64,000 nucleotides of DNA from VRUE01 sp035605695. Its GTDB lineage: Bacteria; Actinomycetota; Thermoleophilia; Solirubrobacterales; 70-9. The stretch is from the NCBI GenBank assembly GCA_035605695.1, contig DATNGZ010000030.1:24939-88938 (forward strand), in the 5' to 3' direction. A model generated the notes under the pieces. The model was given only the letters and a program-made list of their open reading frames with translations. It searched no databases and was not told the DNA's origin. Position 1 is the stretch's first letter. Each line of letters starts with the position of its first letter. Positions 52,475 to 60,914 of the stretch are shown one piece after another. The translations under genes and the position numbers were made by a program.

Positions 52475-53986
52475 ATGTCCAGATCGGCGCTCCGCACAGC
52501 ACTCGCAGCGATCTGCATCCTTCCCCTCCTGGTCCCAGCTGTTGCGCCGGCGCGGACCCACCGGCAGGGCATCCACATTTCGGTGCTCGGTTGCGTTACG
52601 GGCAATAGCAAGGTCGCGGCACGGCGCGGCTGCAGGGCGGCGCCGGGAGCGATTCCAGAAGACACGCAATCCAGCCTGGCTGGGGTAGTCGCGCTCTTGC
52701 CCGGCGAAGAAGGCAAATCGCTCTACGCGCTCGGAAACATGACCAGCGCGATCACCCAGCTCGCCCTCGGCCCGGCGCCGGGGAGGATCGCCTTTGGCCC
52801 TTGCTTTACCGGTGACAGCTTCCTGCAGAAGTGCACCAACGTGCCGGGCGCCCAGGCCAATGCGGGCGATTCGCCGATCGCCAATCCGACCGCCGCGGCG
52901 ATCAGCGCGGACGGGCGCTCGCTCTACCTGACCAGCGGCGATTTCCACGGCGCCACCGTGGCGCGGTTCGTCCGCGACCCGAGCAGCGGCACCCTCACTT
53001 ACGGCGACTGTCTTTCCGGCGACAGCAGCGCGGGCCCCGCCGGTACCGGCGCCTGCGCGCTGATCCTGAGCGCCACCCGGGGTGGCTACGGATCCGGCCT
53101 CGCCGAACCCAGCGGGATCGCGATTAGCGCCGACGGCAGGCGCGTCTACGTGACCGCCGCCCTCGACCAGAGTGTCACCGTCTTCGCCCGCAGCGCAGTC
53201 GGCGGCGCGCTGGAATTCAAGCAGTGCATCAGCAGCAACCCGAAGGCGAAAGTCTGCACCCAGGTGCCGAAGGGCGATGACGTGCTCGACGAAGTGACGG
53301 CGCCGTTGATCTCCTCCGATGGGCGATTCCTCTACACGGCCGCTGAGCGAGCCGGAACGATCGACACCTTTGCCATTGGCGCGGCGGGCGCGATCAGCTA
53401 TCGCGGCTGTCTCACCGGCCTCACCGGTCCGAAAGGGTGCGAGCGGGGAGGCCCGGCGACGGGAGGGCCCTACACGCTGCAGACGCCAAGCGGCCTGATT
53501 GAAACCCCGGACCGCCGCTTCGTCTACGCGACTACCGACTACGGGCCGATCATCGTGCTGAAACGCAGCCGTGCGAGCGGCAAGCTCTCGCCGACGAGCT
53601 GCATCAGCGGCTTCAGCGGCGACCGCGGCAAGTGCACCCTGGTTCCAAGGTCGAGCCGGCTGGCCAGCGGCTCACCGCTCTACGGGGTGCACACGGCGAT
53701 CCTCAGCGGTAACGGCAAGACCATGTTCGTTGCCGTGCGCGGCGAGGCCGGTATCACCGAGTTGCGACGCAACCCGCGCTCGGGGGCGCTGACCTTCCTC
53801 GGTTGCGTAACCGGCAGCCTGCGGCTCAGCGCCGCGCGTAAAGGTGTGTGCGCGAAGCTGCCGGGGGCGACCCCCAACGGCGTTGCCAGCGGCTACGACA
53901 AGCTCGGCGTCCTCGCTCAAGGTCCGGGCAACCTGCTCTACGCCGCGGCGCCGCGCGATTCAACGGTCTCAATCCTCCGTCCCTGA
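52475..53986 (+). CDS. Second secreted beta-propeller protein
   Basis: 503 residues. Signal peptide ALAAICILPLLVPAVAPARTH, then propeller repeats like those at 49441 (ISADGRRVYVTAALDQSVTVFARS, VYATTDYGPIIVLKRS) with paired Cys (GCVTGNSKVAARRGC, CFTGDSFLQKC, CISSNPKAKVC, CISGFSGDRGKC, CVTGSLRLSAARKGVC). It follows the sulfatase by 5 bp, so a propeller flanks the sulfatase on each side. Possibly a partner for substrate or cell-wall binding. Confidence 0.83.
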   Translation: MSRSALRTALAAICILPLLVPAVAPARTHRQGIHISVLGCVTGNSKVAARRGCRAAPGAIPEDTQSSLAGVVALLPGEEGKSLYALGNMTSAITQLALGPAPGRIAFGPCFTGDSFLQKCTNVPGAQANAGDSPIANPTAAAISADGRSLYLTSGDFHGATVARFVRDPSSGTLTYGDCLSGDSSAGPAGTGACALILSATRGGYGSGLAEPSGIAISADGRRVYVTAALDQSVTVFARSAVGGALEFKQCISSNPKAKVCTQVPKGDDVLDEVTAPLISSDGRFLYTAAERAGTIDTFAIGAAGAISYRGCLTGLTGPKGCERGGPATGGPYTLQTPSGLIETPDRRFVYATTDYGPIIVLKRSRASGKLSPTSCISGFSGDRGKCTLVPRSSRLASGSPLYGVHTAILSGNGKTMFVAVRGEAGITELRRNPRSGALTFLGCVTGSLRLSAARKGVCAKLPGATPNGVASGYDKLGVLAQGPGNLLYAAAPRDSTVSILRP

Positions 53987-53989
53987 GCT

Positions 53990-54463
53990 GTGCGCCGCCT
54001 GCTCATGCGAGCGGGGATCGAGCGGGTCTCGCTGCTCTGCGTGGGGCTGCTCCTCGCGATCTCGGGTTGCGGCAGCGTTGGCGATACGACTGACAGCACG
54101 CCGCGGCCCACTAGCACGGCAGAGCGATCGCCTCCCCCCGAGCATCGCGACAAGCCGGCAGTCGTCGAAAGGGTTGAGGCGTCACATTGCCAGCCCGCCC
54201 TGCCAAGTTGCCGCACCACCGAAGGCCGGATCGTCTACGTCGAGCGGGTTGATCCCGACGGCGATGGCGACGCCCACTTCGTCGTCATTGACTCGCAGGG
54301 CATCACCCTTCCCGGCCTGACCGCGATCGACGTCCGCAAGGGCCTGCGGCCCCACCCGCTGCCCGGGCCCGGCGACCTGATCAGCGCCGCCGGCCCGGTC
54401 CAAACAGGCTCCTACGGCCAGAGCCAGATCCACGCGCTCGAACTGCACGTTGCTGGTGAATAG
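53990..54463 (+). CDS. Lipoprotein
   Basis: 157 residues from GTG 53990. VSLLCVGLLLAISGC is a type II signal with lipobox ISGC; the next 40 residues are Ser/Thr/Pro-rich. The C-domain (GRIVYVERVDPDGDGDAHFVVIDSQGITLPGLTAIDVRKG) resembles a small OB/SH3-like beta barrel. It is 3 bp after the propeller gene, the last member of the secreted-protein run. Confidence 0.65.
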   Translation: MRRLLMRAGIERVSLLCVGLLLAISGCGSVGDTTDSTPRPTSTAERSPPPEHRDKPAVVERVEASHCQPALPSCRTTEGRIVYVERVDPDGDGDAHFVVIDSQGITLPGLTAIDVRKGLRPHPLPGPGDLISAAGPVQTGSYGQSQIHALELHVAGE

Positions 54464-54543
54464 CGCTGCTCATGAGTATCCGGTTCGCTCAGGGTGGGGT
54501 CGCCCCGAGGCAGAGACCGGTCGCTCGAAGCGGCCGGTCAGGG

Positions 54544-54593
54544 AGCCCATCCGACATTCCCCCCACTCTGGTGTGGTCAAAGTCGGATGGGCT
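54544..54593. repeat. 36-bp palindromic element, copy 2, with extended arms
   Basis: AGCCCATCCGAC (54544-54555) and GTCGGATGGGCT (54582-54593) are perfect 12-bp arms. Its core, 54551-54586, is the same length and shares both ends (CCGACATT ... GGTCAAAGTCGG) with the element at 6407-6442 in opposite orientation. It lies 92-180 bp upstream of the ArsR gene and downstream of the lipoprotein, so it could also terminate that operon. Confidence 0.55.
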
Positions 54594-54687
54594 GCGCCCC
54601 GGGCGTGCCGGGTGGCGATCGGAGCCGTCGTTGAGCTCACTCCGCGGTCGACCTCACAGAACTGGACGCTCACGAGCGCTGCTTGAC

Positions 54688-54717
54688 TTGACATGTGACC
54701 AAAAGGTCACCTATAGT
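54688..54717 (+). promoter_or_regulatory. ArsR-family promoter with operator in the spacer
   Basis: TTGACA (54688-54693), 18 bases, TATAGT (54712-54717). The spacer contains GTGACC-AAAA-GGTCAC (54695-54710), a perfect inverted repeat with 6-bp arms, exactly between -35 and -10. Binding there by the ArsR protein would block RNA polymerase: autorepression is inferred. Confidence 0.72.
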
Positions 54718-54724
54718 TCTTCCC

Positions 54725-55039
54725 ATGGACTCGGTATTCAAGGCGCTGGCGGATCCAACTCGGCGTGGCCTGCTCGATCGCCTCTTCGAGCGCGATGGAC
54801 AGACGCTTGGGGAGCTCGAAGAGGGCCTCGCGATGACCCGCTTCGGCGTGATGAAGCACCTCAAGGTGCTGGAGGAGGCGGGGCTGCTGACCACGCGCAA
54901 GCGCGGTCGCGAGAAGCTCCACTTCCTCAACCCCGTCCCGATCCGGCTCGTCTACGAGCGCTGGGTGAGCAAGTACGCGGAGCCCTGGGCCTCGGCGCTC
55001 AGCGAGCTCAAGACCGAAATCGAGGAGGAAGGCAAATGA
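54725..55039 (+). CDS. ArsR-family repressor
   Basis: 104 residues: FKALADPTRRGLLDRLFERDGQTLGELEEGLAMTRFGVMKHLKVLEEAGLLTTRKRGREKLHFLN is the winged-helix ArsR/SmtB fold. There are no Cys clusters for metal sensing, so this is the non-metal subtype often paired with SRPBCC proteins. It overlaps the next gene by ATGA. The short ATG at 54725 follows the promoter directly. Confidence 0.9.
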   Translation: MDSVFKALADPTRRGLLDRLFERDGQTLGELEEGLAMTRFGVMKHLKVLEEAGLLTTRKRGREKLHFLNPVPIRLVYERWVSKYAEPWASALSELKTEIEEEGK

Positions 55040-55533
55040 ATCAGGACGAGCTCTACACCGTGGTTGGCGGGCGCGGCACGATGACCGTGTTCGAGATCTA
55101 CATCAAGACGACGCCCGAGCGCCTCTGGGAGGCGATCACCGACGGCGAGATGCGCAAGAAGTACAGCTTTGGCGTCGGTACCGACTCCGACTGGAAGCCG
55201 GGGTCGGAGTACAAGTCAGCGGTCCCCGGCGTGATCGACATCGCCAGTGGCGTGAACATCGAGGTGGAGCCGCCGCGGCGGCTCGTGCAGAGCTTCACCG
55301 CGCGCTGGAGCGAGGAGGTTGAGCGCGAAGGAGAGTCGAGGGTGACCTGGGAGATCGAGCCGGTCGGCAACTCCTGCCGCCTCTCGGTCACCCACGATCA
55401 GCTCGGCGCGGAGGCCAACTCCGAACTCTGGGGCGGCTGGCCGATGATCCTTTCCGGCCTCAAGACCCTGCTCGAGACGGGCGAGCTGCTCGACACCCCC
55501 GGCTCGCTGCGCTACGCGGGGGCCGGCGGCTAA
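55036..55533 (+). CDS. SRPBCC (AHSA1-like) protein
   Basis: 165 residues: IKTTPERLWEAITDGEMRKKYSFG, GSEYKSAVPG, VNIEVEPPRRLVQSFTARW and SRVTWEIEPVGNSCRLSVTHDQLG form the START-like hydrophobic-pocket fold. ArsR-SRPBCC pairs are common and presumably respond to a hydrophobic ligand. It starts inside the ArsR stop (ATGA). Confidence 0.87.
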   Translation: MNQDELYTVVGGRGTMTVFEIYIKTTPERLWEAITDGEMRKKYSFGVGTDSDWKPGSEYKSAVPGVIDIASGVNIEVEPPRRLVQSFTARWSEEVEREGESRVTWEIEPVGNSCRLSVTHDQLGAEANSELWGGWPMILSGLKTLLETGELLDTPGSLRYAGAGG

Positions 55534-55541
55534 CCGGTGTT

Positions 55542-56018
55542 TCAGGGCGCCAGTCGGCGCAGTTCCGGCACTCGGTCGAAGCCGGCGTCTGAGCTCGCGA
55601 TGAGCTCGCAGCCGGCTTCGATCGCGTGGGCTGCGTGGAAGGCGTCACGGGGCGCGAGTCCCGGTCGTGCCATCAGAGACTTCGCCATCTCAATCACGGC
55701 GTGTTCGGTGGGTTGGATCTCGAGGGCGAGAAGGTCAATCGCGCGCCATGTCGCCATCAGGCGCCGCCGCGTCGTTCGCATCGCCGCACCCGGGTCCTGA
55801 CGGTAAGTCGACAGCGGATCAGCGTCGCCGTCATCGCGCAGCCAGGCGAGGACGAGGCGGTAGGCCAGCTCGTCGAGGACGAGGGCGCTGATCACGCCGC
55901 CGCCGTCCAGTTCGCCCAACACCCGAGCGCGCCAGGCCTCGACCGGTCCCAACGCGCCACCGCGTTTTGAGCGCAGGTGCGCGTAGACAAAATTGGTGTC
56001 CAGGTAGCAGCGGCTCAA
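55542..56018 (-). CDS. PIN-domain toxin (VapC-like)
   Basis: 158 residues. YLDTNFVYAHL (Asp near the N-terminus), ISALVLDELAYRLV (Glu in the second block), PRDAFHAAHAIEAG and ASSDAGFDRVP (Asp pair) give the four acidic PIN catalytic residues. Likely a Mg2+-dependent RNase toxin. Its start overlaps the HTH antitoxin's stop (ATGA). Confidence 0.85.
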   Translation of the reverse strand: MSRCYLDTNFVYAHLRSKRGGALGPVEAWRARVLGELDGGGVISALVLDELAYRLVLAWLRDDGDADPLSTYRQDPGAAMRTTRRRLMATWRAIDLLALEIQPTEHAVIEMAKSLMARPGLAPRDAFHAAHAIEAGCELIASSDAGFDRVPELRRLAP

Positions 56019-56350
56019 GGCACGCGCAGGGCCCGCTCGAGAGCGGGGTCGGGCGCCGACCAGCGGTCGGCAAGAACCGCGTCCAGCTCACCGGGCGCTG
56101 CCTCCCCAGCAGAGCCAGCCGTCTTCTCCCAGGCCCCTGTCGAGTTCGGACCAACGTCCCAGAGTGCGCCCGGGCCCACTCCGAGCGCGCGCGACAGCCG
56201 CGCGATCGTGTTGAGGTCGACTCGCGTCGCCCGGCCGGCGAGGATGTTTCGCACGGTCTTCTGGTCGAGTCCGGTCGCCTCCGCGAGCTGCCGCGCTCCC
56301 CAGCCACGCTGTGCGGCCAGCTCCTCGACTCTCCAGGTGATCTGCGACAT
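56015..56350 (-). CDS. XRE-family antitoxin of the PIN toxin
   Basis: 111 residues. VEELAAQRGWGARQLAEATGLDQKTVRNILAGRATRVDLNTIARLSRALGV is an XRE/Cro-type helix-turn-helix; the C-terminal 50 residues (TAGSAGEAAPGELDAVLADRW...) are probably the toxin-binding tail. Such XRE antitoxins differ from the usual VapB AbrB/RHH types. An inverted repeat ATCCT...AGGAT lies just upstream of its start. Confidence 0.8.
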   Translation of the reverse strand: MSQITWRVEELAAQRGWGARQLAEATGLDQKTVRNILAGRATRVDLNTIARLSRALGVGPGALWDVGPNSTGAWEKTAGSAGEAAPGELDAVLADRWSAPDPALERALRVP

Positions 56351-56397
56351 AGGAACATCCTACTACGGCAGGAGGATATTCAGATCATCTGAGCTGC

Positions 56398-56425
56398 TTG
56401 ACGTTGCCCTAAATTTAACTATAGT
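56398..56425 (+). promoter_or_regulatory. SigA-type promoter of tetR-glycosyltransferase operon
   Basis: TTGACG (56398-56403), 16 bases, TATAGT (56420-56425), in an AT-rich stretch that includes AAATTTAACTATAG. The ATG of the TetR gene is 14 bp further on. Confidence 0.5.
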
Positions 56426-56439
56426 GGCATATAAGTGAA

Positions 56440-57045
56440 ATGACGACGGCGACGATGACAGGGAAGCGGCAGTACCGGATGGGCGTGCGGGCGCAGCGCT
56501 CGGAGGCGACCGCGCAGCGGATTCGCATGGCGGCGCTGGAGCGGTTCCTGTCGCGTTCCTACGACGAGGTGACGCTCGGTGAAATCGCCGCAGCGGCCGG
56601 GGTCACGGTTCCTACTCTGATCGCGCATTTCGGCCGCAAGGAGGACCTGTTCGCGGCAGCCCTGGAGGATTGGGGCGGGCGCATGATCGAGTTCCGCGAG
56701 GAAGCTCCGGCCGGCGATCATGCCGGCGCGATCCGCAATCTGATCGAGCACTACGACGCCGCGGGCGATCGCATCCTTCACCTCCTTGCCGAGGAGGACC
56801 GCTTCCCGAGCGTGCGCGCGATCACCGACGAGGGAAGGAAATTTCACCGCAATTGGGTTGAACGGGTCTTCGAGCCCAGTCTCTGTGCGCTTCGAGGCGC
56901 CCGCCGGGAACAGCTCGTCGTCCAGCTGATCGCAGCCTCGGACCTCTCTCTCTACAAGGTGGTGCGAATCGACATGGGGCTTTCGCGCGGCAAGACCGAA
57001 GCGGTGATCGTCGGGATGGTCGACGCACTGATAGGGGTCAGCTGA
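56440..57045 (+). CDS. TetR-family regulator
   Basis: 201 residues. ERFLSRSYDEVTLGEIAAAAGVTVPTLIAHFGRKEDLFAAAL is the HTH. The upstream start at 56440 precedes several other possible Met codons. It overlaps the glycosyltransferase start by one base, so it probably controls its own operon partner. The C-domain is not assignable to a subfamily. Confidence 0.87.
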   Translation: MTTATMTGKRQYRMGVRAQRSEATAQRIRMAALERFLSRSYDEVTLGEIAAAAGVTVPTLIAHFGRKEDLFAAALEDWGGRMIEFREEAPAGDHAGAIRNLIEHYDAAGDRILHLLAEEDRFPSVRAITDEGRKFHRNWVERVFEPSLCALRGARREQLVVQLIAASDLSLYKVVRIDMGLSRGKTEAVIVGMVDALIGVS

Positions 57046-58280
57046 TGGCGAAAGTGCTCACCTACACTTGTCCCGGCTCGGGGCACGCTTTCCCGCCAAC
57101 CCCCACGGCGGTCGCCCTGCGTGACCGCGGACACGACGTCATCGTCCGCACCGCGAGCGCAAGCGTGGACGCGATCGGCCGGCTCGGCCTCGACGCCGCG
57201 TCAATCGACCCGCGCATCGAGGCGATACCGCTCGAAGACTGGAAAGCGCGCACGTCGATCGGCGCCCTCGTATCGGCATGCGAGACCTTCGCCAAGCGGG
57301 CGCGCTACGAGGTTCCCGACCTGCAGGCGGCGATCGAGGCCGAGCGCCCGGACCTGATCTGGGTCGACACCAATGCCACCGGCGCGGCTGTGGCGGCCGA
57401 GGCATCCGGGCTGCCATGGGCTCACTACATGCCGTATCCACACCCCGCGCCCGCCCGCGGCGTTCCCAGCTTCGGCCCGGGCTTCGCCCCCTCGAACAGT
57501 CAGCTTGCACGCCTTCGGGACGCCGGCCTGAGCGCACTCAGCCCGCTCGCCTTTCGCTCGTTCATGCGTAGCCACAACTCCCGTCGGGCGACTCTTGGCC
57601 TGCCGGCATTGGACGGCATCGAGGATCTCTACAGCGTCGCGCCGCTGCTGGTTCAGTTCTCGGCAGAGCCCTTCGAATACCCGCGCGAGTGGCCGCACAA
57701 CGTGCGGCTCGTCGGCCCGGCGCTCTGGGAGCCGCCGGCGCTCGAGCCGGAGTGGCTCGCCGCCGAGGACCGCCCGATTGTCCTGGTCACGGCCTCGACC
57801 GAGTTCCAGGACGACGCGAAGCTGATCAGGGTTGCGCTCGAGGCCTTCGCCGAGCGGCCCTATGCGGTCATCGCCACCAGCGCCGCCCACGATCCAGCTG
57901 ATTTCCAGGTCCCGGCGAACGCCAGGGTGGAGCGCTTCCTCCCGCATGGCCCGCTCCTGCGCCGGGCCGCAGTCGTCATCTCCCACGGCGGCATGGGCAC
58001 CACACAGAAGGCGCTGGCCGCGGGCGTCCCGGTCTGCACGGTTCCGTTTATGCGCGACCAATCCGAGGTCGCCCGTCGCGCCGAGCACTGTGGCGGAGGG
58101 ACGATCCTACGCCCGAAGCGGCTGCGGCCCGACCGCCTGCGCGCCACGGTCGAGGCGGCGATCGCCTGTCGGCCGGGCGCCGAACGGATTCGCGACGCGT
58201 TCGCGCAGGCGGGTGGGGCGGAGGCCGCGGCATCGGCGTTGGAGGGCCTGATCGCGGATCGCCAGGCGGCCGCGATTTGA
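57045..58280 (+). CDS. UDP-glycosyltransferase (GT1/MGT-like)
   Basis: 411 residues, GT-B fold. N-domain LTYTCPGSGHAFPPTPTAVALRDRGHDVIV; C-domain VISHGGMGTTQKALAAGVPVCTVPFMRDQSEVARRAEHCGGG is the PSPG-like nucleotide-sugar site (HGG...G, with Q/S near the end). Related proteins glycosylate macrolides, sterols or xenobiotics. Preceded by its TetR, so a xenobiotic-detoxification role is plausible. ATG 57045. Confidence 0.88.
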   Translation: MAKVLTYTCPGSGHAFPPTPTAVALRDRGHDVIVRTASASVDAIGRLGLDAASIDPRIEAIPLEDWKARTSIGALVSACETFAKRARYEVPDLQAAIEAERPDLIWVDTNATGAAVAAEASGLPWAHYMPYPHPAPARGVPSFGPGFAPSNSQLARLRDAGLSALSPLAFRSFMRSHNSRRATLGLPALDGIEDLYSVAPLLVQFSAEPFEYPREWPHNVRLVGPALWEPPALEPEWLAAEDRPIVLVTASTEFQDDAKLIRVALEAFAERPYAVIATSAAHDPADFQVPANARVERFLPHGPLLRRAAVVISHGGMGTTQKALAAGVPVCTVPFMRDQSEVARRAEHCGGGTILRPKRLRPDRLRATVEAAIACRPGAERIRDAFAQAGGAEAAASALEGLIADRQAAAI

Positions 58281-58300
58281 TCGTCCCGTAGGATCGCGCC

Positions 58301-59269
58301 ATGAAGGCAGCGGTGATTTACGAGAACGGTGGCCCGGACGTGCTGCGCTACGAGGACGTCCCCGATCCGGAGTGCTTCGACGGCTGCGTTGTGGTCGAGG
58401 TCGAGGCGATCAGCATCGAGGGAGGCGATTTGCTTGCTCGCGCTCTCTCGCCGCCGCCGGCGACCCCGCATATCGTCGGCTACCTCTGCGCCGGCACGGT
58501 GGCCGAGGTCGGCGCCGGCGTAGATAGCTCCGTGCTCGGCGAGAAGGTCGTGGCTCTGAACGCAAACGGCTCTCATGCCGAGAAGCGCGTCGTGCCGGCG
58601 GCGATGACCTGGGCGATTCCTGAGGGTCTTGATCCAGCGGTGGCCGCCTGCATCCCGGTCGCGCTGGGCACCGCGCACGAGTGCCTCTTCACGGCTGCGA
58701 ACCTCGAGCGGGGCCAGACTGTGCTGATCCACGCCGGCGCCGGCGGCGTCGGGATGGCGGCGATCCAGATGGCGGCGCAGGCGAGTGCGACTGTGATCGC
58801 GACCGCCTCGAGCGATGAGAAATTGGAGCGCCTCAAGTCTTTTGGCCTCGACCACGGCATCAACTACGCCGGCGAGAGCTTTGTCGAGCGGGTTAGCGAG
58901 CTGACCGATGGCCGCGGCGTCGATGTCGTACTCGACTCGGTTGGTGGCAAGAACCTGGTTGACAGCATCGAGGCGCTGGCCTACCGCGGCAAGCTCGTCA
59001 GTGTCGGAGTCGCCGGCCGAGCCGGTTCAGATGTGGAAGCCAAAGCCCTGTGGGGGAAGAACAACACCCTGCGCGGTGTCTTCCTCGGCGGCGCGTTGCT
59101 CTCCGAGCACCCGCGGGTCCACGGAATGATCGCCGAGCTGATCGAGCGCGTCGCGGGGGGAGAGCTGAAGGTCGAGATAGACCGGTCCCTCCCACTCGCC
59201 GAAGCGGCTGAGGCCCACGCGTACCTGGAGGGCAGGAACGCTTTCGGCCGGGTCGTGCTGAAGCCCTAG
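58301..59269 (+). CDS. Zinc-independent quinone oxidoreductase-like MDR protein
   Basis: 322 residues of the medium-chain dehydrogenase/reductase superfamily, QOR-like. GYLCAGTVAEVGAGV, IHAGAGGVGMAAIQMAAQ (AxxGxxG-type cofactor loop) and VLDSVGG are the markers; no catalytic or structural zinc cysteine clusters, so it belongs to the zinc-free quinone reductases. Electron donor probably NADPH. Adjacent to the glycosyltransferase (20 bp), possibly the same operon. Confidence 0.88.
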   Translation: MKAAVIYENGGPDVLRYEDVPDPECFDGCVVVEVEAISIEGGDLLARALSPPPATPHIVGYLCAGTVAEVGAGVDSSVLGEKVVALNANGSHAEKRVVPAAMTWAIPEGLDPAVAACIPVALGTAHECLFTAANLERGQTVLIHAGAGGVGMAAIQMAAQASATVIATASSDEKLERLKSFGLDHGINYAGESFVERVSELTDGRGVDVVLDSVGGKNLVDSIEALAYRGKLVSVGVAGRAGSDVEAKALWGKNNTLRGVFLGGALLSEHPRVHGMIAELIERVAGGELKVEIDRSLPLAEAAEAHAYLEGRNAFGRVVLKP

Positions 59270-59275
59270 TTCGCG

Positions 59276-60862
59276 CTAGCGCTGCGGTGCCGGCGTGGGC
59301 GTGAGGTGCTCGTGGACAAAGCGGACGATCGTCGCGCCCTCTCCTACCGCCGTCGCGCAGCGCTTGATCGAGCCGGCGCGGACGTCGCCGGCGGCGAAGA
59401 CGCCCGGGGCGCTGGTCTCGAGCAGGCCTGCGGCGCCGGCTTCGGGTCCGGTGAGGATGAAGCCCTTCTCATCGCGGGCGACGACGTCGCCGAGCCAGTC
59501 GGTGCAGGGGGAGGCGCCGAGGAAGAGGAAGAGGGCCGAGAGCGGCATCTCCGTGCCGTCGGACAGGGTGACCGCCTCGAGGTGGCCGTCCTTTCCGTGC
59601 AGGGCTTCGACTTCGCTGCGGTCCCGAACGGCGACACCGTAGCGCTCGAGCTCCTCGAGCATGTAGTGGGACATCGTCTCGCTGAGGTCGGCGCGGCGGT
59701 GCAGGAGGGTGACCAGGGCGCCGCCGCGGGCGAGCCAGACGGCCGCCTGCCCGGCGGAGTTGCCGCCGCCGATTACCCCAACGCGCTGGCCGCCGCAGAG
59801 TTGGGCCTCGGGTGGACCGGCGGCGTAGAAGACGGTGATCCCCTCGTAGCTTTCGAGGTTCTCCACTGGCAGGCGCCGGTATTCGGCGCCGGTCGAGAGC
59901 AGGACCGCTTTGGCGGCGATCTCGTTGCCGTCCTCGAGCCTGACCGTGTGGCGGCCGTCGCCGAGCTCGAGCTCGCGGGCGCGGTAGGGCGTCGCCGTGC
60001 GGGCGCCGAACTTGCGCGCCTGAGAGACCGCGCGGCTGGTCAGCTCGGAGCCGCTGATCCCGGCCGGGAAGCCGAGGTAGTTCTCGATCCGCCGCGAGGT
60101 CCCGGCCTGTCCGCCGAGCACGGTGCTCTCTATAACCAGTGTGTCGAGGCCCTCTGAGGCGCCGTAGACCGCCGCGCCAAGGCCGGCCGGACCGCCGCCG
60201 ATGACGAGCAGGTCGACTTCCTCGCGTTGTTCGAGCTCGAGGCCTATCCCCAGCGCGCGTGAGAGCTGCCCGTTGGTCGGCCGGTGCAGTTCGACGCCTC
60301 CGGGGAGGCGCACGATCGGGATCTGCTCGGGGCCGGCCGCCTCGTACAGGGCCGTTGCCTCCTCGCTTTCCCCGGGTTCGAGCCAGGTGTGAGGGAGGCG
60401 CAGGCGACGGGCGAAGTCGAGCGTGCGCAGCGTCTCGCTCGACTCGCGCGGGCCGATGATTTCCAGCCCGATCCCCTGACGCTGCTGCAGCGCCTCGCGC
60501 CGTTCGATGAAGGCGGAGAGGAGCAGGTCCGAGAGGGAGCCATCCTCGAAGAGCAGCCGTCGCAGCTCTTCCCGATCGACCGCGATGTAGCGCATCGGCT
60601 CGACCACGACCGCGGTGAGAAAGACCGTCTGCCCGGAGAGAAGGTTCATCTCGCCGAGGAAGCCCGAGGGCCCGTGGCGGACGATCTCGCCCCCGGCGGA
60701 GTCGACCACGGAGACCTCGCCCTCGACGATCGCGATGAACGGGTAACTGGCGTCGCCTACTTCGAAGAGCTTCTCGCCGACCTCGGCGCTGCGCTCCTCG
60801 CCATGCTTGCGAAGCGTCGCGAGCTGTGAGTCGGAGAGCACTCGGCTTACCGGAACGGCCAC
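59276..60862 (-). CDS. cNMP-binding/thioredoxin-reductase-like fusion
   Basis: 528 residues. Residues 10-115: cNMP-binding fold (RYIAVDREELRRLLF, GEVSVVDSAGGEIVRHGPSGFLGEMNLL). Residues 130-190: a short thioredoxin/glutaredoxin-like segment. Residues 205-528: FAD/NAD pyridine nucleotide-disulfide oxidoreductase (LLVIGGGPAGLGAAVYGASEG, VGVIGGGNSAGQAAVWLA, FAAGDVRAG). The redox CxxC of thioredoxin reductases is not found, so it may transfer electrons elsewhere. A TrxR-like protein fused to a cNMP-binding domain could be allosterically gated. Confidence 0.82.
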   Translation of the reverse strand: MAVPVSRVLSDSQLATLRKHGEERSAEVGEKLFEVGDASYPFIAIVEGEVSVVDSAGGEIVRHGPSGFLGEMNLLSGQTVFLTAVVVEPMRYIAVDREELRRLLFEDGSLSDLLLSAFIERREALQQRQGIGLEIIGPRESSETLRTLDFARRLRLPHTWLEPGESEEATALYEAAGPEQIPIVRLPGGVELHRPTNGQLSRALGIGLELEQREEVDLLVIGGGPAGLGAAVYGASEGLDTLVIESTVLGGQAGTSRRIENYLGFPAGISGSELTSRAVSQARKFGARTATPYRARELELGDGRHTVRLEDGNEIAAKAVLLSTGAEYRRLPVENLESYEGITVFYAAGPPEAQLCGGQRVGVIGGGNSAGQAAVWLARGGALVTLLHRRADLSETMSHYMLEELERYGVAVRDRSEVEALHGKDGHLEAVTLSDGTEMPLSALFLFLGASPCTDWLGDVVARDEKGFILTGPEAGAAGLLETSAPGVFAAGDVRAGSIKRCATAVGEGATIVRFVHEHLTPTPAPQR

Positions 60863-60914
60863 CCGCCCAGACTAGATGGTCGGTTCAGCGAGCGGGGATG
60901 AAAAGCTTGCCGCG

